Source: CAVQBP01 sp964448105 (GTDB taxonomy: Bacteria > Bacteroidota > Ignavibacteria > Ignavibacteriales > Ignavibacteriaceae). From it: 5,260 bases of DNA. Where the stretch lies: positions 1 to 5,260 of the forward strand of contig CAYUVK010000179.1 of NCBI GenBank assembly GCA_964448105.1. Reading direction: 5' to 3'. Shown here in pieces: positions 1 through 5,260 of this stretch; within the stretch, counting starts at the first letter, position 1, and the number at the start of each line of letters is the position of its first letter. A model generated the notes under the pieces. It saw nothing but the letters and a program-made list of their open reading frames with translations, searched no databases and was not told the DNA's origin. The translations under genes and the position numbers were made by a program.

Positions 1-989
1 ATGTTCAATTAATTGATTTAGAAAAAAAGAGTGAAAAATTATTTAGTGAACTTGGTCCGGAAGGAACAAAAAAAATATTTTTATGGGTCAAACCGGGTGA
101 ATATAAAACTCTGCCGGATGGAAAAGAAGATAACACTCATTTTAAGCAGGATGGAGCAATAAGAATAGCAAAACTTGTTGTTGACGGTATAAAAGAATTA
201 AATCTTCCTTTAATAAATTATCTTAAAAATGATAATTCGATTTCCTACATAGGAAAGAATAAAGTTGTCGGCTTAGATTATTATTTTAACAACGAATGGA
301 AAGAAGAAAACGGTAAGAAAATAAGATTTCATTACGTTTGGGAAGATGATGATCCGAATTCCGGTTATTCTAAACTGGGAAATGTCATTACACATCTTGA
401 TGCAGGATTAAGTGAATTAACTGATGCACCGACCCAAAGCAGTTTTGATAAATTAAGTATATATATTATTGTAGATCCCGATACCAAAAAAGAAAATCCG
501 AATCCGAATTATATTGACAGCAGTTCAATTAAAGCAATTGTTAATTGGGTAAAAAAGGGAGGCGTGCTTGCTTTATTCGGAAATGATAAAGGCAACGCCG
601 AATTTGAACATTTAAATAATCTTGCCGGAAATTTCGGAATTCATTTTAATGAAGTAAGCAGGAATAGAGTTGTCAATGATAATTACGATATGGGAAAGTT
701 TGATAATCTGCCTGAACATCCAATTTTTAAAGATGTAAAAAAAATATATTTAAAAGAGATAAGCACCTTAACTCTTAAAGAACCAGCTAAACCTGTTTTA
801 ACTGACAGCGGTTACGTAATTATGGCGTCTGCAAAATTTGGAAAGGGCTTTGTTTTCGCAGTCGGTGATCCCTGGCTATATAATGAATACATTGATAACC
901 ATAAACTTCCAATAGGTTTTGAAAATTATAAAGCTGCCGAAAACCTATTTAAATGGCTTTTGGGAAAAGCTAAAGCTGTAAGAATGTGA
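1..989 (+). CDS. Rhamnogalacturonan acetylesterase (CE12, SGNH hydrolase) fused to a DUF4350-like domain, C-terminal part only
   Basis: The reading frame is open from base 3 to the TGA at 987-989 and gives 328 visible residues; the start lies left of the window. Residues 1-77 match the end of a CE12 SGNH esterase: a WVKPGEY stretch (28-34), then the block-V motif DNTHF with D43 and H46 as the likely catalytic Asp and His, followed by an IAKLVVDGIKEL helix. The nucleophilic Ser block would be upstream. Enzymes of this family remove acetyl groups from rhamnogalacturonan I. Residues of about 78-328 resemble the DUF4350-type (glutamine-amidotransferase-like) region that I recall at the C-terminus of Bacteroidota unsaturated rhamnogalacturonyl hydrolases (GH105): LDYYFNNEW, IIVDPDT (155-161), GNDKGNAEFEH (193-203) and AVGDPWLYNEY (286-296). 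The visible part has no cysteine, so this domain cannot use an amidotransferase-type Cys nucleophile and may bind or scaffold. An internal GTG at 564 lies deep within this domain and is not a credible start. Whether a GH105 or other domain precedes the esterase cannot be seen. Confidence 0.82.
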   Translation, partial: VQLIDLEKKSEKLFSELGPEGTKKIFLWVKPGEYKTLPDGKEDNTHFKQDGAIRIAKLVVDGIKELNLPLINYLKNDNSISYIGKNKVVGLDYYFNNEWKEENGKKIRFHYVWEDDDPNSGYSKLGNVITHLDAGLSELTDAPTQSSFDKLSIYIIVDPDTKKENPNPNYIDSSSIKAIVNWVKKGGVLALFGNDKGNAEFEHLNNLAGNFGIHFNEVSRNRVVNDNYDMGKFDNLPEHPIFKDVKKIYLKEISTLTLKEPAKPVLTDSGYVIMASAKFGKGFVFAVGDPWLYNEYIDNHKLPIGFENYKAAENLFKWLLGKAKAVRM

Positions 990-1010
990 AATGGAAAATG
1001 TTAAATGCCT
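983..1010 (+). repeat. Heptamer AATG repeat across the stop codon
   Basis: AATG recurs at 983-986, 990-993, 997-1000 and 1004-1007, an exact 7-bp period over four units (AATGTGA, AATGGAA, AATGTTA, AATGCCT). The first unit contains the TGA stop of the esterase gene. The three bases between AATG cores are variable. The function is unknown; it may be low-complexity sequence belonging to the larger structured spacer up to 1173. Confidence 0.5.
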
Positions 1011-1038
1011 TCCTGCCGAAGCTCAGCGCAGGCAGGGA
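1010..1038 (+). repeat. GC-rich inverted repeat (hairpin) after the esterase gene
   Basis: CCTGCC at 1012-1017 pairs with GGCAGG at 1031-1036. In RNA the stem grows to 8 pairs with U1011-G1037 (wobble) and U1010-A1038, leaving a 13-nt loop (1018-1030). It begins 20 nt past the stop codon. It is clearly richer in G+C than its surroundings. No run of T follows it, so it is a poor match to an intrinsic terminator; it could be a processing or mRNA-stabilising hairpin, or a dispersed palindromic repeat. Confidence 0.55.
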
Positions 1039-1065
1039 AAATAGATCACTATTAATGAATGACTG

Positions 1066-1084
1066 TCCGAAGGATTCCTTCGGA
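1066..1084. repeat. Near-perfect palindrome, 9-bp arms around one central base
   Basis: TCCGAAGGA (1066-1074), T1075, TCCTTCGGA (1076-1084) form a perfect inverted repeat; as RNA this is an 8-bp stem with a 3-nt loop. It sits mid-spacer, 82 bp after the esterase stop codon ends and 89 bp before the uxaC start. No T-tract follows on either strand, so a rho-independent terminator is unlikely. It shares the word CCGAAG with the loop side of the preceding hairpin. A regulator-binding operator or a dispersed palindromic element are both possible. Confidence 0.6.
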
Positions 1085-1116
1085 GAATGATTGTATACTT
1101 CTCCAATACTTATTGA

Positions 1117-1172
1117 ATAACAATACAACAATTTAGCAATTTAACTATTAAACAATAAAGCAATAAATCAAT
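1117..1172 (+). repeat. Seven tandem 8-bp units ending in CAAT, up to the uxaC start
   Basis: The units ATAACAAT, ACAACAAT, TTAGCAAT, TTAACTAT, TAAACAAT, AAAGCAAT and AAATCAAT follow one another without gaps. Six of seven end in CAAT (the fourth in CTAT) and the first four bases are almost only A or T. The array ends one base before the ATG at 1174, so it occupies the whole 5' untranslated region next to the start. It provides an unstructured, A-rich leader lacking any Shine-Dalgarno sequence. Confidence 0.65.
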
Positions 1173-1173
1173 T

Positions 1174-2586
1174 ATGGAAAACAATCTTTTAAATAAATTC
1201 CGTTTTTTTGATCCGAATGAAGCAGTAAGAAATATAGCTTACGAGCTTTATTTGAATGTAAAGGACATGCCAATTATAAGTCCGCATGGGCATGTTGAAC
1301 CGAAACTGCTTGCCAATAATGAACCTTTCCCTGATCCAACGGAATTATTAATTATTCCGGATCACTATATTTTCAGAATGTTGTATTCACAAGGAATATC
1401 ATTGGAATCACTTGGAATTCCAACAGTTGACGGAACGGAAGTAGAAAAAGATCATAGGAAAATATGGCAAATTTTTGCGGATAATTTTTATCTGTTTAAC
1501 GGTACTCCTACCGGTGTTTGGTTGATGCATGAATTAATTGAAGTTTTTGGTGTTGATGAAAAGCTGAATTCTAAAAATGCCATGAAAATTTATGATCATA
1601 TGCTTGAAAAGTTAAATACTAAAGGATTTTTACCGAGAAATTTATTTGAAAAATTCAAAATAGAAATTTTAAATACAACTGATGGTGCATCAGATGCTTT
1701 GGAGCATCATAAAAAAATTAAGAAAGCAGGTTTGAAAGGGAGAGTTATTCCATGTTTCAGACCTGATGCTGTAGTTAACATTAATTCAAAAAACTGGAAA
1801 AAAGAAATAAAAGAATTAAGTAAAGCTTCAGGTATCAATATAAAAAATTATAAAAATTTTATAAAAGCTCTGGAAAATCGCCGTGAATATTTTAAATCCT
1901 TAGGTGCAGTTTCAACAGATCAGGGTATTACCAGTCCGTACACTCATAAGCTTTCTGATAATAAAGCAAATGAAATTTTTCAAAAAGCACTTAAAGGAAA
2001 AGCAACTGAAAATGATGCAAATTTATTTGTCGCTAATATGTTAATGGAAATGGCAAGGATGAGCACAGAAGACGGACTTGTAATGCAAATACATCCCGGC
2101 GCACTAAGGAATCATAATAAAATAATTTTTGAGAGATTTGGTCTAGATAAAGGAGCTGATATTCCGCTTCAAACCGAATATACTAGAAATCTTCATGAGT
2201 TGTTAAATACTTATGGTAACAATCCCAACTTAACAATAATCATTTTTACTCTCGACGAATCGACTTACTCAAGAGAACTTGCCCCATTAGCCGGTCATTA
2301 TCCTGCATTAAAACTTGGTCCTCCGTGGTGGTTTCATGATAGTATTGAAGGTATGATAAAGTTCAGACAAAACGTAACTGAAACCGCCGGCATTTATAAT
2401 ACCGCAGGTTTTAATGATGATACCCGTGCATTCCTTTCAATTCCGGCTAGACATGATGTATCGAGAAGAATGGATTCTAACTTTTTAGCAAGTTTGGTTG
2501 CCAGGCATATAATTACTATGGATGAAGCTAAATCTATGGGGAAAGCTCTTGCTTATGAGCTGGTTAAAAAAGCTTACAGATTATAG
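1174..2586 (+). CDS. uxaC: Uronate isomerase (glucuronate/galacturonate isomerase), amidohydrolase superfamily
   Basis: This is a complete cytoplasmic enzyme of 470 residues, the usual length (E. coli UxaC is also 470). It interconverts D-glucuronate with D-fructuronate and D-galacturonate with D-tagaturonate, the first intracellular step of hexuronate catabolism. Recognisable blocks, in order: the metal-binding HGH (H38, H40) in ISPHGHVEP; DHYIFRMLYSQG (63-74); TTD (168-170) with EHH (177-179); FRPD (195-198); QIHPGALRNHN (305-315) with H307; PPWWFHD (383-389); and FNDDTRAFLSIPARHDVSRR (413-432), in which D416 aligns with the Asp of the E. coli LTDSR block. No signal peptide is seen. E. coli has HCH where this has HGH; the HGH form is the one I recall from alphaproteobacterial and related UxaC proteins. 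The ATG at 1174 is chosen because the conserved N-terminal FFDPNEAVR follows at once. There is no Shine-Dalgarno sequence, only an A-rich leader of 8-bp repeats. The product would consume the uronates released by the flanking pectin-active enzymes. Confidence 0.94.
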   Translation: MENNLLNKFRFFDPNEAVRNIAYELYLNVKDMPIISPHGHVEPKLLANNEPFPDPTELLIIPDHYIFRMLYSQGISLESLGIPTVDGTEVEKDHRKIWQIFADNFYLFNGTPTGVWLMHELIEVFGVDEKLNSKNAMKIYDHMLEKLNTKGFLPRNLFEKFKIEILNTTDGASDALEHHKKIKKAGLKGRVIPCFRPDAVVNINSKNWKKEIKELSKASGINIKNYKNFIKALENRREYFKSLGAVSTDQGITSPYTHKLSDNKANEIFQKALKGKATENDANLFVANMLMEMARMSTEDGLVMQIHPGALRNHNKIIFERFGLDKGADIPLQTEYTRNLHELLNTYGNNPNLTIIIFTLDESTYSRELAPLAGHYPALKLGPPWWFHDSIEGMIKFRQNVTETAGIYNTAGFNDDTRAFLSIPARHDVSRRMDSNFLASLVARHIITMDEAKSMGKALAYELVKKAYRL

Positions 2587-2605
2587 TAATGTTTCATTAA
2601 AATTT

Positions 2606-2666
2606 TCTGCTTAAAAATCTACTTTAGATTAAGATATAGATATTTAAAAATAATCTCTCAAGCAGA
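2606..2666 (+). repeat. Nested AT-rich inverted repeats downstream of uxaC
   Basis: TCTGCTT (2606-2612) is the inverse complement of AAGCAGA (2660-2666), 47 bases apart. Inside lies a short hairpin, AATCTA (2616-2621), CTT, TAGATT (2625-2630), and AGATTA (2626-2631) can alternatively pair with TAATCT (2651-2656). The alternatives exclude each other. The element starts 20 bp after the uxaC stop. The stems are weak and AT-rich, so this may be a 3'-end structure of the uxaC transcript or chance in AT-rich DNA. No clear intrinsic terminator was found for uxaC. Confidence 0.3.
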
Positions 2667-2751
2667 TTAATTAAAGAATTTTAGTATTGTCATTTCCAGT
2701 TTTATTTGATCTCTCAAAAATTCCGGATATAGAATCATTATATATCTTCCG

Positions 2752-2764
2752 TTTGAAAATCAAA
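2752..2764. promoter_or_regulatory. Palindrome overlapping the -35 element (possible operator)
   Basis: TTTGA (2752-2756), AAA, TCAAA (2760-2764) is a perfect inverted repeat with a 3-bp centre and covers the putative -35 hexamer of the pectinesterase promoter. Such a position would suit a repressor site, but the half-sites are only 5 bp and AT-rich, so chance is a real alternative. It does not match a KdgR or UxuR operator that I know. Confidence 0.25.
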
Positions 2765-2780
2765 TCCCGCTATTTATAAC
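2753..2780 (+). promoter_or_regulatory. Sigma70-like promoter for the pectinesterase gene
   Basis: TTGAAA (2753-2758) and TATAAC (2775-2780) each match five of six bases of the -35 and -10 consensus, with a 16-bp spacer. Transcription would begin near 2787, giving a leader of about 33 nt that ends in the ribosome binding site. If the host is a true Bacteroidota with the TTTG / TAnnTTTG promoter type, this match would be less meaningful, although TTTG does occur at 2752-2755. Confidence 0.45.
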
Positions 2781-2808
2781 AATATTAAATCTAATACTAT
2801 TCTATTCA

Positions 2809-2816
2809 AAGGAGGG
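2809..2816 (+). promoter_or_regulatory. Strong Shine-Dalgarno site of the pectinesterase gene
   Basis: AAGGAGGG directly precedes the ATG at 2820, with only 4 nt between GGAGG and the start codon, which is short. It fixes 2820 as the start, together with the signal peptide that follows immediately. It contrasts with uxaC, which has no such site. Confidence 0.75.
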
Positions 2817-2819
2817 TTT

Positions 2820-5260
2820 ATGGTAAATATTAAATCTTTTCTTTTAATATTGGCTATTAACCTGTTTTTGTCAATCGGTTTAATGGCGCAGAATAGTGCT
2901 TCCGCAGTTTGGCCTCTTACAGATCCAAGTACCGGCGGTACCGGCCTGTCCCCGGTAATTTCAGGAAACATTTTACCGAATGATGAAATATTAAATAATA
3001 TGGAAATAAATCAGTATACGGGATTAAATAACAGTCAGCGAATTCGTATTTTAGGAAATGCCTGGCCTGCTAATCAAACCACACAGATAGATACTGTATT
3101 TGTTCAATTTGCAGTTACCTCTCCCAAAGGTTTTAAATTTAATGTTGATTCAATTTCTTTGAATATTATTGAGATTAGCATTAACAATATGAAAGCTAAT
3201 ATTTACTATTCTACCGATTCAACTTTTTCAATATCAACAATGCTAGATTATACAACTAGTGATACAAGTGCTAATCATTATTTGAACAGAGATACATTTT
3301 CAACAGTTAATGCAGGGATAGCTGACACATTAAATCCAGGGGAAACAATTTACTTGAGAATATATCCCTGGGTGGATAATGATCCTTCAGTCAGAACTGG
3401 AAAATATATAGGTTTGCAGGATGTTAAAATATCGGGAACAGTTGAAAGCCTGCCTGTACCGTCCTCGATAATGTGGTCTCTTACAGATCCCGCTTCGGGC
3501 GGAACCGGATTAATTCCTGTTATTACTGGCGGTGTTAAAGGAGAAGATGAACTACTTAATAACACAGAAATAAACCATTATACAGGTCCAAATAATAGTC
3601 AAAGAGTAAGAATTGCAGGGAATGCCTGGCCTGCAAATCAAACTACGCAAATCGATTCTGTCTATATTCAATTCCATGCAGCACCAAAGTTTGGTGGAAC
3701 ATTTAATGTTGATTCAATATCTCTTGGAATAGCAGGTATCAGTATTAATTCAATGAAAGCAAATATTTATTATTCAACAGATTCGGCTTTTACATCACCG
3801 GTACAAATTAATTACTCAACCGGCGATGCAAACAATTATCTTAGCATCGATTCGCTTCAATATGTTGATACTTCACTTAATGTAGTTTTGAATACAGGTG
3901 AAAATATTTATCTAAGAGTATACCCCTGGGTTGATAATGATCCGGCAGTAAGAACAGGAAAATATCTTGCTATTCAGAATGTTTTGATTTCCGGGACTGC
4001 AATGGGTGTAATAGCCGATCCTCCTACTGTTACAACAAATACCGTAATAAATATTTCAACAACATTTGCAACGAGCGGTGGTAGTATACCATCTGATGGA
4101 GGAGCTGCTGTTTCTGCAAGAGGAGTTGTCTGGGATACATTAAGTTCTCCTACTACAGCAAAGAATAAATCTATGGATGGGACAGGTTCCGGATCATTTG
4201 TAAGCCAGGTAACCGGTTTAACACCTGGAGTCAAATATTATTTAAGAGCTTATGCAACAAATGATGCAGGAACTGCATATGGAGATGAGGTTACATTTAT
4301 AACACTTGATTCTCAAATGGTTCCTACTGTTACAACAATAACTCCATCAAATATTTTAGTTAAAACGGCTCAAAGCGGTGGAAATGTTACAGCATGGGGT
4401 GGTGATACCGTAAAGATGAGAGGAGTCTGCTGGAATACAATTGGAAATCCTTCCATCGCAGATAGTAAAACCGAAAATGGTAACGGATTAGGTTCTTATA
4501 CAAGTATTCTATATCCTCTTGAGGCAAATACTACATATTATGAAAGAGCATATGCAACAAACAGTAAAGGAACCGGATACGGTGAAATAGATACATTTAA
4601 AACACAAATGCCTGCGCCACCTGTAACAAAAACAGTTGCCCAGGACGGTAGCGGTGATTATTCAACAGTTCAGGCTGCCTTTGATAATGTACCTGACAAT
4701 TATACGGGGCAGTATACCATATTTGTTAAGAAAGGTATTTATAAAGAAAAACTTTTATTATCATCTAAAAAAGTTGATGTAATATTAAGAGGTGAAGATA
4801 AGGATAGTACAATTTTAACATATGATGATTACGCCAATATAGCAGGAGGAACATCTGGTTCTTACAGCGTAGGAATAGATGCGCCTGATTTTACGGCAGT
4901 AAATATAACTTTTCAGAATACAGTTAAAAATGATCAATCGGCTCCGAATCAACAGGCAGTTGCTTTAAGATCAAACGGAGACAGGCAAGCATTTTATAAC
5001 TGCAAACTGTTAGGCTATCAGGATACGTATTATGCATGGGGTGGAAGCGGTGCAGGAAGAGTATATATGAAAAATTGCTATATAGAAGGTTCAGTTGATT
5101 TTATTTTCGGAAGAGATATAGTATTGTTTGATAGCTGCGAATTACATGTTAATAGGAATCAATGCTCATTAACCGCAGCCAGCACAGATGCAGATTCTAA
5201 ATTTGGGTTAGTCTTCAAGGATTGTATAATTTCATATGACTCTCTCGGATTTGATGGAAA
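2820..5260 (+). CDS. Secreted multi-domain pectin methylesterase (CE8), 3' end missing
   Basis: The frame is open from ATG 2820 to the window edge (813 whole codons, no stop). Residues 1-23 form a signal peptide (K5, hydrophobic 7-22, likely cleavage after LMA). Then come two copies of an unclassified module of about 180 residues (31-208, 219-394), two Fn3/Ig-like repeats (401-496, 501-595) and a CE8 parallel beta-helix domain from about 606. The CE8 calls rest on VAQDGSGDYSTVQAAFDNVP, GIYKE (639-643), QAVALR (Q712, transition-state Gln), GYQDTYY (Q734, and D735 as acid/base) and VDFIFG (D760, the nucleophile). The conserved Arg/Trp motif and the rest of the helix lie to the right. The family hydrolyses methyl esters of homogalacturonan, releasing methanol. 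A C-terminal sorting domain for type IX secretion could follow but cannot be seen. Typical bacterial CE8 enzymes are around 300-430 residues, so the N-terminal 600 residues are a large addition, probably for binding and spacing. Confidence 0.92.
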   Translation, partial: MVNIKSFLLILAINLFLSIGLMAQNSASAVWPLTDPSTGGTGLSPVISGNILPNDEILNNMEINQYTGLNNSQRIRILGNAWPANQTTQIDTVFVQFAVTSPKGFKFNVDSISLNIIEISINNMKANIYYSTDSTFSISTMLDYTTSDTSANHYLNRDTFSTVNAGIADTLNPGETIYLRIYPWVDNDPSVRTGKYIGLQDVKISGTVESLPVPSSIMWSLTDPASGGTGLIPVITGGVKGEDELLNNTEINHYTGPNNSQRVRIAGNAWPANQTTQIDSVYIQFHAAPKFGGTFNVDSISLGIAGISINSMKANIYYSTDSAFTSPVQINYSTGDANNYLSIDSLQYVDTSLNVVLNTGENIYLRVYPWVDNDPAVRTGKYLAIQNVLISGTAMGVIADPPTVTTNTVINISTTFATSGGSIPSDGGAAVSARGVVWDTLSSPTTAKNKSMDGTGSGSFVSQVTGLTPGVKYYLRAYATNDAGTAYGDEVTFITLDSQMVPTVTTITPSNILVKTAQSGGNVTAWGGDTVKMRGVCWNTIGNPSIADSKTENGNGLGSYTSILYPLEANTTYYERAYATNSKGTGYGEIDTFKTQMPAPPVTKTVAQDGSGDYSTVQAAFDNVPDNYTGQYTIFVKKGIYKEKLLLSSKKVDVILRGEDKDSTILTYDDYANIAGGTSGSYSVGIDAPDFTAVNITFQNTVKNDQSAPNQQAVALRSNGDRQAFYNCKLLGYQDTYYAWGGSGAGRVYMKNCYIEGSVDFIFGRDIVLFDSCELHVNRNQCSLTAASTDADSKFGLVFKDCIISYDSLGFDG
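2910..4001 (+). repeat. Two tandem copies of an unclassified ~180-residue module in the pectinesterase
   Basis: Copy 1 spans 2910-3443 (residues 31-208) and copy 2 spans 3474-4001 (residues 219-394). Shared landmarks are LTDP..GGTGL, EIN.YTG.NNSQR, GNAWPANQTTQID, FNVDSISL, MKANIYYSTDS, YLR.YPWVDNDP and VRTGKY ending in ISGT. By eye the copies are roughly 60% identical; the period is 188 codons at the N-terminal half and 186 near YPWVDNDP, so small indels lie in the variable middle. The nucleotide copies have diverged at many third positions (AATGCCTGGCCTGC is shared at 3057 and 3621), so the duplication is not recent. The conserved Trp and Asp-rich motifs and the position before a catalytic domain suggest a carbohydrate-binding beta-sandwich, which is inference. 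Confidence 0.8.
4020..4604 (+). repeat. Two Fn3/Ig-like repeats linking the N-terminal modules to the CE8 domain
   Basis: Repeat 1 is 4020-4307 (residues 401-496) and repeat 2 is 4320-4604 (residues 501-595). Both show PTVTT, SGG, RGV.W.T, DG/NG.G.GS, Y.RAYATN..G..YG and a closing TF.T. This pattern is common in extracellular multi-domain proteins of the Bacteroidota and relatives. They are probably rigid spacers that hold the catalytic domain away from the binding modules or the cell surface. Confidence 0.7.

Noticed and set aside
564..989. A separate 141-residue gene starting at GTG 564
   Set aside because: The same frame is open back to base 3 with continuous domain similarity; the GTG is an internal Val codon within the DUF4350-like domain and has no start context.
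1010..1038. Rho-independent terminator for the esterase gene
   Set aside because: The stem is suitable but is followed by GAAAATAG rather than a T-run on the plus strand, so terminator activity is not supported.
1117..1172. CRISPR array
   Set aside because: The units are 8 bp and directly adjacent, with no spacers; this is a short-period tandem repeat.
1090..1173. Sigma70 promoter for uxaC
   Set aside because: TTGTAT (1091) and TTGAAT (1113) are possible -35 words, but no good -10 lies at 16-18 bp; the AT-rich repeats make weak matches meaningless.
990..1173. Miniature transposable element with terminal inverted repeats
   Set aside because: The left AATG array and the right CAAT array are only loosely complementary (periods 7 and 8) and no target-site duplication is visible, so it is not annotated as a mobile element.
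2774..2971. Minus-strand open frame of 65 codons
   Set aside because: It lies mostly antisense to the pectinesterase signal peptide and first module, with no recognisable product; the coding strand is clearly plus.
3350..3565. Minus-strand open frame of 71 codons resembling the one near 2900
   Set aside because: The resemblance of the two antisense translations (VPP..GSVR words) is explained by the duplicated module being read backwards in both places.
3974..4234. Minus-strand open frame of 86 codons
   Set aside because: It is antisense to the first Fn3-like repeat, with no start signal and no recognised domain.

Overview
The window is an AT-rich stretch (about one third G+C by eye) carrying three genes on the plus strand, all fitting breakdown and catabolism of pectin or rhamnogalacturonan. 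In order they are: the C-terminal part of a CE12-type rhamnogalacturonan acetylesterase fused to a DUF4350-like domain (3' end only, to 989); a complete uronate isomerase, uxaC (1174-2586); and the first 813 codons of a large secreted multi-domain pectin methylesterase of family CE8 (from 2820, running off the right edge). No RNA gene, transposase, CRISPR array or phage gene was seen.

The likely source is a member of the Bacteroidota/Ignavibacteriota/Chlorobiota group. This is an inference from the AT-rich composition, the DUF4350-type C-terminus (remembered from Bacteroidota pectinolytic proteins), the LMAQ signal-peptide end, and the Ig/Fn3-like repeats of a type common in that group. Translation signals are mixed: uxaC has no Shine-Dalgarno sequence, while the pectinesterase has a strong one. 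The sequence alone does not settle the lineage.

The metabolic logic is coherent. Outside the cell the CE8 enzyme would remove methyl esters from homogalacturonan, and the CE12 enzyme would remove acetyl groups from rhamnogalacturonan I, exposing both polymers to lyases and hydrolases presumably encoded nearby. The released galacturonate or glucuronate would be isomerised in the cytoplasm by UxaC to tagaturonate or fructuronate, feeding the hexuronate pathway towards 2-keto-3-deoxygluconate. No transporter, lyase, hydrolase or regulator lies in the window.

The 184-bp spacer before uxaC (990-1173) is unusually structured. It holds an AATG repeat of 7-bp period across the upstream stop codon, two GC-rich inverted repeats, and seven 8-bp units, mostly ending in CAAT, that finish one base before the uxaC ATG. 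The 233-bp spacer before the pectinesterase (2587-2819) holds a long-range AT-rich inverted repeat, a sigma70-like promoter overlapped by a small palindrome, and a good ribosome binding site. Within the pectinesterase, an unclassified module of about 180 residues occurs twice, followed by two Fn3-like repeats and then the catalytic domain. The most interesting points are the duplicated module, the CE12-DUF4350 fusion and the 8-bp repeat array.
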